In this document: one piece after another, positions 1 through 11,290 of the stretch
Position numbering within the stretch: position 1 is the stretch's first letter
Layout: every line of letters begins with the position of its first letter
Origin: Mytilus californianus
Lineage: Eukaryota > Mollusca > Bivalvia > Mytilida > Mytilidae
Assembly (NCBI RefSeq): GCF_021869535.1
Contig: NW_026262734.1
Coordinates: forward strand, 72,811,839 to 72,875,838
Reading direction: 5' to 3'
Length of the DNA: 64,000 bases
The notes under the pieces: model-generated
The model's input: the letters and a program-made list of their open reading frames with translations, nothing else
The model's database searches: none
What the model was told of the DNA's origin: nothing
Translations under genes and position numbers: made by a program

Positions 1-430
1 AGCATATCAAAGAACCCCATATATTCAATTTTTTTTTAAATCAAACAATTTAATTTTGGACCCCAATTTGGACCAACTTGAAAACTGGGCCCATAATCAA
101 ACATCTAAATATATGTTTATATTCGGCATATCAAAGAACCCCAATAATTCAATTTTGAACCCTTTGGACCTCAATGTGGACCAATTTAAAAACTGGGCCC
201 AAAATAAGAAAACTTAATACACGGTTCAATTCAGCATATCCAAGAACCCCATATATTCATTTTTTTATTGAAATCAAACAAAGTTTAATTTTGGACCCCA
301 ATTTGGACCAACTTGAAAACTGGGCCCATAATCAAAAATTTAAATACAGGTTTAGATTCAGCATATCAAAGAACCCCAATAATTCAATTTTTGTAAAATC
401 AACCTTAAATTAATTTTGGACCCTTTGGAC
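1..430 (+). repeat. tandem repeat, about 3.4 units of 107-128 bp
   Basis: The phrase gcatatcaaagaacccc recurs near 1, 126, 233 and 361, each time followed by a T-rich run, a ttttggacccc phrase and an aactgggccca phrase. Unit spacing alternates between about 107 and 128 bp, so units differ by small indels. A single diverged unit recurs at 14805-14955. Open frames here are low-complexity and not believed to be genes. The array continues beyond the left edge. Confidence 0.75.
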
Positions 431-434
431 CTTA

Positions 435-901
435 AGGTGTAATACCACCATTGATTTCCCCCTATAAGTCTTTGTTAAATTTGCACTTTTCAAAAAATTG
501 TGCAGAATTTATCTTTGTTTCAAATAAAACAATACTTGGCACGAGTAAAGTTTTATCCTGTCCAGTACTATAGAAAAAATTTCACATAACATTTCATTGC
601 ATATTAGAAAATAACCATCACTGGAAGTTAACCAATCAAATTTTCCCCCTTTTTTAACCTGTGTACAAGCTTTAGTAACCATGCAACCTCAAGTTTCCAA
701 AATATTCTATAGAAACCCCAAATAAAAAAATAATGGTGCTTTGAAATACCCAAGATATATGTTTATGACTCAGAAATGTTTTACTGCAATGAAATGTAGG
801 ATCAATTACCTACAACTGTCAAATTCAAGGGAATATTTTTTTTCAACCTATTTTCCTATGCAACCGGATGTGACGTACTATGATTTGGTGGTATTACACC
901 T
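435..901. mobile_element. small TIR element (MITE-like), 467 bp
   Basis: The segment is bounded by a 16 bp inverted repeat, aggtgtaataccacca at 435-450 and its complement at 886-901. The flank is ttaa on the left and aaag on the right, so no clean target duplication is visible. A TTAA target is possible but unproven. No transposase-sized frame is inside. A second copy of the left part lies at 1805-2052, showing that it is a dispersed family. Confidence 0.65.
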
Positions 902-1804
902 AAAGAAGACTTTTTTGTTAAATAAACTGAATGTGACTTTTTTCCTTTGTAATACTGGTTAGTTCAAGCATTCCTGTCAAGTTTTGTCATAATCAGTTCA
1001 ATAGTTTGAGAAAAATCTAGTACATTTGTATAATGTAAGACGACATCTACAGCGATTCTAGCAAAATTTCTACGAAAAATCCAAACCAAGCCGCATCATG
1101 ATAGAATATAGTGTGGACCAATAAATGATCAAATATTTATCTCATCTGCCTACAAACAGTTGAATATGATACAAAAGATGACTTTAGGATGATAATTCTA
1201 ATGGACCTCTTTGTCTTCCTTATAAGGTCTCTTTTGGTCCATTTATACCTCTCATTTCCTCAAAATTTCTACTTTTTAGGCCAATAGATAAAAATTTGGG
1301 GTAACTTTCACTCATTTATGATAGAAATGTTATAATAAATGATTAATTGAAGTATTCAAGTTGAATGAACTATCCGTATAAAAGTTTACGGTCTCCAAGG
1401 AGGTTTCAATAAGTCCTTACGTAAAACTTAAATTTACGCCCTGTGTTCCAGAGAGGGACATAAAAAGCTTCTCTTTTGGTGAATAATTTGTTGTTACTGC
1501 TTTAAAAATAATTTCATTTACTTATAACTTTATATTTATTAAAGTATTTCTTAGGAATAATTTTCTAGTATAGCAGAATATAAGAAATAAGGAGAAAAAG
1601 CTCCCCAAAATTCTAAGTATGGCTTGTTCTGTCAATTAATATTCATGGTAAAGTCCTATTTCAAGGAAATTATGAGAAAATGTGTTTTGGAGACTCAATC
1701 CACTCAGAATATTTCATTATTTGTAATATTTCACTAAAATAGCAAGAAATTTTAACACATGAGAGTACTCACAAGGTCAGAGGTGCATGTACAGCTTCCC
1801 ATAT

Positions 1805-2052
1805 TAGGTGTAATACCACCATTGATTTTCCCCTATAAGTCTTTGTTAAATTTGCACTTTTCAAAAAATTGTGCAGAATTTATCTGTTTCAAATAAAACA
1901 ATACTTGGCATGAGTAAAGTTTTATCCTGTCCAGTACTATAGAAAAAATTTCACATAACATTTCATTGCATATAAGAAAATAACCATCACTGGAAGTTAA
2001 CCAATCAAATTTTCCCCCTTTTTTAACCTGTGTACAAGCTTTAGTAACCATT
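1805..2052. mobile_element. truncated copy of the 435-901 TIR element
   Basis: From taggtgtaatacc onward this matches 435-683 nearly base for base, including the gtgtacaagctttagtaacc phrase near the end. It then stops abruptly at about 2052 and runs into unrelated repeat. The right terminus is missing. The minus-strand frame at 1833-2084 is a by-product of the repeat. Confidence 0.75.
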
Positions 2053-2077
2053 TTGTAAAAGTTGGAGGGATTTCGTT

Positions 2078-2490
2078 GATGCAAACTAAAGTTCGAGAAC
2101 GGAAATCAACTTTGAGACATAGTGACGGTCAGACAAGGGTACAACTTAATTCCCCCTCCGCTATGACCGGGGCATAAAAAGACAAAACACAAAAATTAAC
2201 TTAAAACACTGAACCTTGATAATGATGTCAAAGTCAGAGGCACAACATCATGCATCTATATACAAAGTATGAAACATCCAGGTCTTCAGCCTTCTAAAAT
2301 ATAAAGCTTTTAAGCTTTTGACTTCAACATAAATGGTTCATCTGAAACTGACCTAATCACAAACTTGTACATGTAAACTAAGCAAATGTTCCATAGTAAT
2401 TGGACCATGACTGAGGGGGCTTGGACAAATAATCTACGGTACATGTAAATGAGATACGTCAATACTTATACAACAGCATATATACATAAA
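2078..2490 (+). repeat. composite of repeat tails (families E, F, H)
   Basis: 2078-2177 is the 3' end of family E (compare 37200-37317): an actaaagt..gagaacgg phrase, a gacaagggtaca phrase and a weak ccccctccgc..ggggc hairpin followed by ataaaaa. 2178-2330 resembles family F (16077-16780), and 2331-2490 is one unit of the family H tandem repeat found at 3950-4975. No gene seen. Confidence 0.6.
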
Positions 2491-2704
2491 AGATGTGGTA
2501 TGATTGCCAATGAGACAACTCCCCACAAGGGAGCAAATGACACAGAAATTAACAACTATACTAAGGTCACCGTAGGATCTTCAACAATGAGCAAAGCCCA
2601 TACCACAGTCGGCTATAAAAGGCCCTGAAATGACAAATGTAAAACAATTCAAACGTGAAAATTAACGGCCTAATTTATGTACAAATAAACAGCTGTGCCA
2701 TTAG
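2491..2704 (+). repeat. dispersed repeat family G
   Basis: Begins aagatgtggtatgattgcca and continues through gagacaactcc, an atgacacagaaattaac phrase and a caatgagcaaagccca phrase. The same family occurs at 5276-5350 (-), 30168-31040 (+, interrupted), 42977-43060, 52570-52800 (-), 54600-54965 (-), 56140-56260 (-) and as scraps near 12000, 17040, 20650 and 63377. I recognise it as very abundant in mussel DNA; its class is not clear to me. Confidence 0.75.
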
Positions 2705-3050
2705 CACATAATACGCCCGTCACATTTTCAAAGAATAAAGTTCAATAACTTCTCAATGTTATATTAGAAGTTTATAATCAAAAGGGAACTTACATCAATA
2801 GATATAAACAATTCACCAAAGTTTCATGAGAATAGGGGAAAGCATTTTTGTGTGATTGTTCGAAAACGGGAAAATCCCCCCTTTTTAATTAATAAAGCCC
2901 CATAACTCGGAAATGTAAAACCTAAAATCAATAAAATTCTAAAGGGTGCTTCACAATTAACAATTCACCAACGTTTCATGAGAACTGCTGAAAGCATTTT
3001 TGAGTTATTGTCAAAAAACTGGAGAATCCTCCTTTTTTTATGAAAAATTT
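2705..3050 (+). repeat. dispersed repeat family D, 5' part
   Basis: Contains acgcccgtcacattttc, attcaccaaagtttcatg and aaactggaga phrases, shared with 3705-3950, 4976-5113 and 41620-41992. The full copy at 41620-41992 shows that this piece lacks the terminal hairpin. It has been cut by the family C copy starting at 3051. Confidence 0.65.
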
Positions 3051-3705
3051 GAAAGGGTTCCGCGCAACCCAGTGTCTCGCCTACTTTTGCTGTTAGTCGC
3101 AGGCTCAACAAAAATGGGGAAAAAAAGTATTAAAACTTTTCCTCTAGATACTATCTTTTGATTGTAAGAAGTTCTGTTCAAGTAAAAATCCAAGAAGGTT
3201 TATGAATCTAATAAATGATTTAAAAACTTTAACTGCAGACTGTACGTTATGTTAACTGGAATAAAACTAAGTCCATTTATAAGCAATATATGGAAAAACA
3301 GGAAATAAATTTTTACAAAATTTCCTTCTAGATACTAGCTTTTGATCATAAACAAGCTTCTGTCCAAGTGTGGTACAAATCCAGGATAGTTTAAGAAAAT
3401 TATTAAAATTTTGAAAGCTTTAACCACAGAGTGAATGTAATGTTAACTGGCAGAAAAACTAAGTCCGTTTATAAGTAAAATACGGATAAACCGGATTTTA
3501 TTTTAACAAAATTTACTTTTGAATACTATCTTATGATCACAAACAAGCTTCTGTCCAAGTGTGGTACAAATCCAGGATAGTTTAAGAAAGTTATTAAAAT
3601 TTCAAAGACTAACCACAGAGTGAATATTTGTGGACGCCGCCACCGATGGAATGTAGGATCGCTATGTCTCGCTTTTGCGACAAAAGTCGCAGGCTCGTCA
3701 ATAAA
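3051..3705 (+). repeat. family C element, copy 1
   Basis: Opens with gggttccgcgcaaccc (imperfect hairpin) and a cagtgtctcgcctac phrase. It then has about 190 bp internal units carrying a gatcataaacaagcttctgt phrase. It closes with a GCCGCC-type linker, a gtctcgc..gcgacaaaagtcgcaggc hairpin and a short A-rich stretch. It sits inside family D sequence (2705-3050 and 3705-3950), so it is probably an insertion in a D copy. Second copy at 8451-9446. Confidence 0.7.
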
Positions 3706-3949
3706 ACACTGTAACTCGGAAACGTAAAATCTAAAAATTTTAAAATTGGAAAGCTCATATCAATAGATATAAACAATTCATCAAAATGTCTTACAAGTTG
3801 GTTAAAGCATTCAAGAGTTATTGCTGTAAATGGAAAATCCCCCTTTTTATAATGAATAATATCCCATAACTGGGAAACGCAAAATCTAAAATTTATAAAT
3901 ATAAACTGTTATCACAGAGATATGTCTTGCCTTTTTGTAATTTTGATAA
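3706..3949 (+). repeat. family D fragment
   Basis: Resumes family D phrases (cataactgggaaacgcaaaat, tatcaatagatataaacaat) after the family C copy, consistent with a D element split by C. Degenerates into the family H array at about 3950. Confidence 0.55.
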
Positions 3950-4975
3950 TGCAAATGTTGAAATTAAAATAGCAATACTTTAACATGTAAGTTATGGAAA
4001 TATTCAAAGTCGATGAACAATGACTGAAGGTACATGGCTAAACAATCTCCATGGAATGAGATGTGCCAATGCTAATACAACTGCATACCAAATACCATTG
4101 ACTTATTATAAGTCGTTCCCTTTAAACAAACCTAAACACAAACATTAACTTGTAAACTATGTAAAAGTTTTAAAGTCAATGAACCATGATCAGGGGTGGG
4201 GCTATATAATCTCCATGGAAACGATACTTGCAAATGCCAATAAATTTGCATACCAAATATCATTGACTTAACATTAGCAGTTCATCTTAAACTGATCTAA
4301 TCACAAACTAATACATGTAAACTAAGCAAAAGTTTCAAAGTAAATAGACCATGACCGAGGGGGCAGGGCCAAATATTTTCCATGGAAATGAGATGTGCTA
4401 ATGCTTATACAACTGAACACCAATTAAAATTGGCCTACCACTAATGGTTCCCCTTGAACTGACCTAATCACAAACTAATACATGTTAACTTAACAAAATT
4501 TAGAAAGTCTATAGACCATGACTAAGGGGGCGGAGCCAAATAATCTCCATGAAAATGAGATATGGCAATGCTTATACAACTGCATATCAAATATCATTGG
4601 CCTACCACTAATGGTTCCCCTTGAAGTGACCTAATCACAAACTAATACAGTTAACCTAACAAAATTTTCAAAGTCTATAGACCATGACTAAGGGGGCGGA
4701 GCCAAATAATCTCCATGAAAATGAGATAAGCGTATGCTTATACAACTGCATACCAAATATCATTGACCTACCACTAATGGTTCCCCATAAATTGACCTAA
4801 TCACAAACTAATACATGTAAACTATGAAAAGTTTCAAAGTCAATAAAACCTGACTGAGGGGGCAGGGCCTTAATCACAAACTAATACATTGTTGAAGCCG
4901 CCGCCGCTGACGCCAGAAACAGCATACCTATGTCTCAATTTTTGACTCCGTAAAGGCGAGACAAAAACTAAAGGC
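3950..4975 (+). repeat. family H: about 5 tandem ~190 bp units with terminal hairpin
   Basis: Units contain a gaccatgactgaggggg phrase, an aatctccatg phrase, an acaactgcataccaaatatc phrase and a gacctaatcacaaactaata phrase. The last unit runs into gaagccgccgccgctgacg, then a gtctc (4932-4936) / gagac (4958-4962) hairpin and aaaaact. The layout of repeated body, GCC-rich linker, hairpin and A-run is the same as in families C and F although the bodies differ. Confidence 0.7.
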
Positions 4976-5113
4976 AGCTCACGTCAATATATATAAACAA
5001 CTCAAAGTTTTGTGCAAATTGGTTTAAGGGTTTTTGAGTTAATGTCTGACATGTTGACGGACAGACAGACAATGGTATACCATAATACATCCCGTAAACA
5101 GGCGTATAAAAAT
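4976..5113 (+). repeat. family D 3' end with hairpin
   Basis: Ends in gacggacagacagacaatgg, then the hairpin formed by atacatcccg (5085-5094) and the ggcgtat arm, followed by aaaaatg. The complete family copy at 41620-41992 has the same terminus. The short open frames here are repeat translations. Confidence 0.7.
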
Positions 5114-5275
5114 GAACAAAAACACACCCATTATCATCGATCCACTAAGGAGGCCTATATACAGTTTAGGGATGGAGGGAGTAGTATGTTCAAATTAACA
5201 TGGCCAAGCAAAAATGCTTATACATCTTATTTCTATATCAAATAATTATTAAAGCATTATTCTTTATAGCTTACA

Positions 5276-5350
5276 ATGTAGAGTGGGTTTTGCTCATTGT
5301 TAAAGGCTATACACTGTTTTGGTGGAGAGTTGTCTCATTGGCAATTATAT
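5276..5350 (-). repeat. family G fragment, reverse orientation
   Basis: Contains ttttgctcattgttaaaggc and gagttgtctcattggcaat, the reverse complement of the family G start. It lies just upstream of the transposase-like gene and could be part of its untranslated region, but no donor site is assigned. Confidence 0.65.
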
Positions 5351-5450
5351 TACTTGTGTCCTTAGAAAAATTCTCTGCAGATTGAAACTTCATATGCCTT
5401 CAATGATCTTTTATCAACATGTACAAATATATTTATTTTTACTTTTAGGG

Positions 5451-6505
5451 ATGCCTCAAAAAAAGCAATACCTGCAGGAGTCTCTTGATAAACCTATTGG
5501 TGCAGTGAATTCTAATAAATTAAGCATATCAAAAGCAGCTACAGAATATGGGGTTCCGCGAACAACTATATCCGACCATGTCAATGGAAAATACGACAAT
5601 CATTTGAATGGGCCTTCAAAGATGCTCACAGACGAGGAAGAGACATCCTTAATCAACTATGTCAAGTATATGGCTGAAAGGGGTTTCCCATTGACAAGAA
5701 GGATGTTAAAGGCATTTGCTATTTCAATCGTGGAAAAATCAGGCAGGAAAACTCTTTTTAATATGGACAAAGGTCCTAGCAACAAATGGATCAACAAACT
5801 CCTGAACAGACACCCTGAATTGTCTGAAAAACTTCCTGAACAGCAGGACAAAGCAAGGAGGCGTATGTCAAATGTCACCGTCGTGGATCAATACTTTAAA
5901 TTGCTCATGGACACAGTTGACAGCTTAGGTTTGACCAATAAACCAAACCAAATCTTCAATTGTGATGAATCTGGCTTTAGTGGAAAAGAAAAAAGTAAAG
6001 AAAAAGTGTTAACAACGAAAGGGTCCCACAGCTATCAACAGAAAGTGATGGTGCATGGTCACATCACTGTACATATGTGCATAGCTGGTGATGGACATGT
6101 CCTTCCGTCTTTTATTATTTTTGATGGTTGCCTGCCTCATAGGAACTTCAAAGATGGTGTTCCCGATAACTGGCTGTATGGCTCATCTGAATCCGGGTAT
6201 ATGGATACTGAGTTGTTCGAGAACTGGTTTGACCAAGTGTTCATTCCATTCTGTGGCACTAGAAGACCAGTGCTGTTGATATTTGACAATCATGACTCAC
6301 ACATCAGCATTGACTTGATAGAAAAGGCCAAGGCAGACAATATTCATATTATTGGTTTACCACCACATACCACACATCTTCTGCAACCACTTGATGTTGC
6401 CATCTTTGGACCTTTGAAAGAAAAGGTTAACCAGTTAGCAGTGACCGTAGGGAACCTCAACAAGTCTGCCACCATAGGCAAAGCCAAGTTTCCTGCTTTA
6501 TTAAG
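5451..6505 (+). CDS. pogo/Tigger-like DDE transposase-type protein, coding exon 1
   Basis: Residues 1-351 of a 616-residue model joined with 14236-14417 and 17279-17892. The ATG at 5451 follows a good acceptor (acttttag ending 5448), so a 5' untranslated exon probably exists. The upstream in-frame methionine at 5319 is treated as intronic. Residues about 20-50 (SKAATEYGVPRTTISDHV) look like a psq/CENP-B-type helix-turn-helix; about 60-135 like the CENP-B second DNA-binding domain. A DDE_1 catalytic domain follows, with acidic residues D172 (NCDESGF), D279 (IFDNHDSH) and D315 (LQPLDVAIFG), spaced 35 between the last two. All three are present. The exon ends ...TTAAG before donor gtattt at 6506, phase 2. 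The family includes active transposases and domesticated DNA-binding proteins; which this is cannot be settled here. Confidence 0.85.
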
Positions 6506-6836
6506 GTATTTACATATGCTATGATATGTTTTAACTATTTTTTTTGGTACAACTGAATTTTGTAATTGCACTGGAAAATTATCATTCAACAATTCAAATT
6601 AATTTATGAAATTTTATTTTTATTTGTAGAAATAATTAATATTTGTATAAACTTTTCATTTCAATGAATAATTAAATAACAGATTATAAGGTAATATTTT
6701 TCATAATATCAAAATACAAATTTTGTTTCACTAAGAGTGTTCAACTCATAATCATACTTTAGTTAATAGCTGTATCCAATCAATAATTGTCTGTAAGAAA
6801 ATAACATGCAAATGTAGAAAATTCAAATGAAACTAA
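6506..6836 (+). other. start of intron 1; nothing further recognised
   Basis: AT-rich sequence after the exon 1 donor. No repeat family, RNA gene or open frame worth reporting is seen before the family B repeat begins at 6837. Confidence 0.5.
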
Positions 6837-8278
6837 ATAAAATGCTCCGCTGGGTGTAGCTTGATACGACCGCAGAGGTCGAACCCTGAACAGTTGGGGC
6901 AAGTATGGACACAACATTCAAGCTTGATACAGCACTGAATTTGGATTGTGATTAAATATTTGACACAGCATAGGTTTCTGACACAGAATGAATGTGGTCT
7001 AAGAACTTAAAAAATTTTAATTTACCTATTCAAACCATATCATTATTATTTGCTTTTATATATATAAATCAGAAATAACCAATTTAAAATGGAAAATTTT
7101 AAAGAAAAAAAAAGAAAACTAGAGGCTCTAAAGAGCCTATGTCGCTCACCTTGGTCTATATGCATATTAAACAAAGGACACAGATGGATTCATGACAAAA
7201 TTGTGATTTGGTGATGGTGATGTGTTTGTAGATCTTACTTTACTGAACATTCTTGCTCCTTACTATTATCTCTATCTATAATGAACTTGGCCCGGTAGTT
7301 ACAGTGGAAAATACTTTGTAAAAATTTACAAAAATTTACAAAATTTATGAAAATTGTAAAAAATTGACTATAAAGGGCAATAACTCCTTAAGGGGTCAAT
7401 TGACAATTTTGGTCATGTTGCCTTATTTGTAGATCTAACTTTGCTGTACATAATTGCTGTTTACAGTTTATCTCTATCTATAATAATATTCAAGATAATA
7501 ACCAAAAGCTGCAAAATTTTCTTAACATTACCAATTCAGGGGCAGCAACCCAACAACGTGTTGCCTGATTGGTCTGAAAATTTCAGGGCAGATAGATCTT
7601 GACCTAATGAACAATTTTATCCTCATCAGATTTGCTCTAAATGCTTTGGTTTCAGAGATATGAGCCAAAAACTGCATTTTACCCTATGTACTATTTTTTA
7701 GCCATGTCGGCCATCTTGGTTAGCGGGCGGGGTCATCGGACACATTTTTTAAACTAGATACCCTAATGATGATTGTGGTCAAGTTTGGTTAAATTTGGCC
7801 TAGTGGTTTCAGAGGAGAAGATTTTGTAAAAAGCTAACGACGACGGACGACGGACGCCAAGTGATGAGAAAAGCTCACTGGGCCCTTCAGGCCAGGTGAG
7901 CTAAAAATGCTTATTTTTGGCCCCTTATTCCTAAACGTTTTGGGCAATTACCCCAAAACTCAATTCCAGCTTTCCCTTTGTGATATAGAACCTTGTAGTA
8001 CAATTTCAAAGAGATCCATACACAAACACACTAGTTATGTCTGGAAATTACAAAAATGCTTATTTTTGGCCCCAAATTCCTTAACTGTTGGTTCCATAAC
8101 ACCTCCAAATTCAATCCCAACCTTCCTTTTGTGGTATTGAACCTTGTTGTAAAATTTCATAGAGATCCATTCACTTAAACTAAAGTTAGAGTGCGAAAAC
8201 GAATGTGTCTACGGACTATGACGCCAGCGTCATACCAATATATGACCGCAAAATTTTTTTTTGCAGTTGTATAAAAAT
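6837..8278 (+). repeat. family B element, copy 1, split by a family A element
   Basis: Starts aaaatgctccgctgggtg and includes cgcagaggtcgaaccctgaa, faintly reminiscent of a tRNA B box. After the family A insertion (7119-7906) it resumes with about 165 bp units carrying gcttatttttggcccc and tttccctttgtgatat phrases. It ends in gacgccagcgtcataccaat, an AT-rich hairpin (tatgaccgcaaaa paired with ttgcagttgta, 8241-8271) and aaaaat. The continuous copy at 25035-27295 lacks family A here, so the nesting is directly visible. Confidence 0.75.
7119..7906 (+). repeat. family A element, full copy (788 bp), hairpins at both ends
   Basis: Starts ctaga then hairpin GGCTCTAAAGAGCC (7124-7137). It ends in a gacgacggacgacggacg linker, a hairpin from agctcac (7872-7878) to gtgagct (7896-7902) with inner ggcc/ggcc pairing, then aaaaat. 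The body has gatcttgacctaat and aaactagataccctaatga phrases. It lies within family B sequence. A 3'-only copy lies at 15765-16076 and a degenerate reverse copy at about 19950-20625. I recognise it as abundant in mussels; no coding capacity is apparent. Confidence 0.8.
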
Positions 8279-8450
8279 AAGTGCCAAGGACTTATGCCAC
8301 AACTCAATCTTTGAAAAGAATATGACAGACAAACAAAACAAAGATGGATTATCGCAAGCCGTTCTCGTCAAAACTATGTTTAAACCATTTACGAAACATT
8401 GACACACTGAGAATTAAAAACCTAAAAATACACACTGAAAATAAAAAATT

Positions 8451-9446
8451 CGTAAGGGTTCCTCGGAACCCAGTGTCTCGCCTACTTTTTCTGTTAATCG
8501 CAGGCTCAACAAAAATGAGGAGGTAAATCAATAAAAATATTCCTCTTGATACTATCTTTTGATTGTAAGAAGCTTCTGTCCAAGTTTGGTAAAAATCCAG
8601 GATAGTTTATGAATCTAATAAATTTTTAAAAACTTTAACTGCAGACTGAATGTAATGTTAACTGAAAGAAAACAAAATTTCCTTCTAGATACTAGCATTT
8701 GATCATAAACAAGCTTCTGTCCAAGTTTGGTACAAATCCAAAATAGTATAAGAAAGTTATTAAAATTTTAAAAACTTTAACCACAGAGTGAATATGTTGT
8801 TTCTTGGCAGAAAATCTAAGTCCATTTAAAAGTAAAATACAGAAAAAATGGATTTATTTTTTCACAAAATTTCCTTCTAGATACTAGCTTTTGATCATAA
8901 ACAAGCTTCTGTCCAAGTTTGGTACAAATCCAAAATAGTATAAGAAAGTTATTAAAATTTTTAAAACTTTAACCACAGAGTGATTGTGTTGTTTCCTGGC
9001 AGAAAAACTAAGTCCATTTATAAGTAAAATACGGAAAAAATGGAATTTTATTTTTACAAAATTTACTTCTGGATACTATCTTATGATCATAAACCAGCTT
9101 CTGTCAAAGTTTGGTACAAACCCAGGATAGTTTAAGAAAGTTATTAAAATTTTAAAAACTTTAACCACAGAGTGAATGTAATATTTCCTGGCAGAATAAC
9201 TAAGTCCATGTATAAGTAAAATACGGAAAAAATGGAATTTTATTTTTACAAAATTTACTTCTGGATACTATCTTATGATCATAAACAAGCTTCTGTCCAA
9301 GTTTGGTAGAAATCCAGGATAGTTTAAGAAAGTTATTAAAATTTCAAAAACTTTTAACCACAGAGTGAATATTTGTGGACGCCGCCGACGGAATGTAGGA
9401 TCGCTATGTCTCGCTTTTTCGACTAAAGTCGAAGGCTCGACAAAAA
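8451..9446 (+). repeat. family C element, copy 2 (about 1 kb)
   Basis: Opens with the near-perfect hairpin GGGTTCCTCGGAACCC (8456-8471). It then has four ~190 bp internal units (agcttctgtccaagtttggt and aaccacagagtga phrases), a gacgccgccgacgg linker, a hairpin (gtcgaaggctcgac region) and caaaaa. It is inserted into the left inverted arm of the 8343-13917 element, which continues on both sides with the same short repeat. Confidence 0.75.
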
Positions 9447-9749
9447 GTACACACAGATTACAAAAACTGAAAAACACACACTGAGAATTGAAAATTACAC
9501 AGAGATTTCAAAAAGACACACTGAGATGAAATAAACTGAAAAACACATACTGAGAATTTGAAATTACACACTGAGAATTTAAAATTAAACACTGAGATTA
9601 GTGCGCACTTTTTATGCGCACATATCTAATTAGCATACTTAATCTGAATCTATTACAAGCTTAAAACAACTAGGGGACAGAACTAGTTAGTCCTTCAATT
9701 ATGCGCCAAATGTTTTATAAATAAATGTGGATAGTGTGCACATATGGAC

Positions 9750-10010
9750 ACAGATGATGCCCCCGCTTGCATATCATATAGTTCAAAAGGGACATAACTG
9801 AAGAACGGTAAAAGTGACGCTACCCAAATTTATACTTGATCTGAGTTTTGTGGTAATAAGCATTGTGTGTAAGTCTCATAACATTTGGTTGAGGCTAACT
9901 TAAGTAGAGAACAGAAACTAAAAATTCAGCAATTTTTATGTTTATAAAGGGACATAACTCAAGAATGGTACAAGTGTAACCACCAATTCAGTACTTAATC
10001 TGTATTATGG
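9750..10010 (+). repeat. family E fragment
   Basis: Contains gacacagatgatgcccccgc, gggacataactgaagaacgg and an agcattgtgtgtaagt phrase, matching 36938-37100. The terminal hairpin is absent. The stretch 10020-10530 after it shows nothing beyond AT-rich sequence. Confidence 0.65.
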
Positions 10011-10533
10011 CAGATTTTACAGTATTGTGTTCTGCCTCCTACTTCCATGATAAATAATTAAAGAAGGCATTACACGAAAAAAAAATATATTTTCTGAAAA
10101 TTTACTATCAGTAGATCATAATTCTTCAAAAAAGGAGTAAATAATGTAAGAGATTATTGAATGGTTGCCAAGGAAACAGGATACCCACATTTTCTCCTTT
10201 TGCACCCTGGTCCAAAATTTCATTAATTTTGGTTTAAAGCCTTTAACTAGCAATAAAACCAAAATAAATTCTGAAAGGTAAAGGGTTTAGGAAGATATTC
10301 AGCATCTTTCACATTACTATTTCTAATATATTAGTGGAAAAAAAATATGTTTAAGATGATGGACATGTGACATATGGAAAATGGGACAAAAGTTTATGTT
10401 TTTCAAAGTAAATGACATCTAATACACAGTAAAAAGAATTGAATAAGTATAAAGTTGCATGTGTTGCCAATATTTACTTTTTACTAGTTTAATTTGTGCC
10501 AGATTCTTAAAAGAAAACATGTTTTGAATTAAA

Positions 10534-10605
10534 GCTGTTGCTAATGTGACGGAGACAAAAATGAGTAACGTTAGCGACATTTGGACATGTCACATTAGCA
10601 ACAGC
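10534..10605. repeat. perfect 17 bp inverted repeat, 38 bp loop
   Basis: GCTGTTGCTAATGTGAC at 10534-10550 is the exact reverse complement of 10589-10605. The loop contains a second related phrase (gtaacgttagcgac), and a third (gtaacattagcaac) lies near 10762. It could be a tiny foldback element or the remnant of an element end. Confidence 0.8.
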
Positions 10606-11029
10606 ATCTTTAAAAAATAAAAGGTATGCACACAGTCGTGCTTTATAAATGCTTTGAGTAATTAAATTGTACAGTCTGGTTTAGAATATCTAAATATACA
10701 GAATGTCATTGGCAGGTGTACTTTGTATCAAATGAATACACAAGAAACCAATTTGTAATAGTAACATTAGCAACATCTTCTTCAGTAATACATTAAGAAA
10801 ATTTGCTATCTAGATGGGTCGCACTAAATAGGGCCAAAATTGTTACAGGAGGTGAAAAATAAGATTCAGGATATCTTTATCGAAAAAGTTTTCAGATGTA
10901 ACTGAATGATTCTTCTAGATCTGTTCATATCTTTAGTCGTGAACTGAGATGTTGATATGATATGAGTACCAAATGCAATAAGAACTGTTCTTTGTACCAG
11001 ACTGACACACCAGATTTTATGGATAGATG

Positions 11030-11290
11030 GATTAATTATTGTTTAACGTCCAGTGTCAACCTAGTATGTGCACATCAGGACGAGAACAAGTTGATGTAAT
11101 ATGATCTCTGCTTTGTACTAGACCGACACGCTTAGATGGATTTTCCACAAAGACACATTATACAGACTCTGTTGCCTCTGTAAGCTGACCTTTGCTTTTA
11201 CTCCTAGATGCTTTTGGCTTGGATGAGAAGCAGCAAAGACCCAATTTTAATGTCTTATTTTATCTGGCTACGAATTTAACCTGCAACCTT
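11030..11290 (+). repeat. dispersed repeat shared with the right edge of the window
   Basis: Contains attgtttaacgtccagtg, ctgctttgtactagaccgac and gagaagcagcaaagac. The last two recur at 63755-63940. I associate the gtttaacgtccagtg phrase with widespread molluscan repeats. The following 11291-13129 is AT-rich intron with short meaningless frames and a family G scrap near 12003; nothing else recognised. Confidence 0.6.

Noticed and set aside
6840-6900. tRNA-like A/B box pattern at the start of family B, suggesting a SINE
   Set aside because: Only the ggtcgaaccc part resembles a B box; the A box does not fit and no cloverleaf can be drawn.
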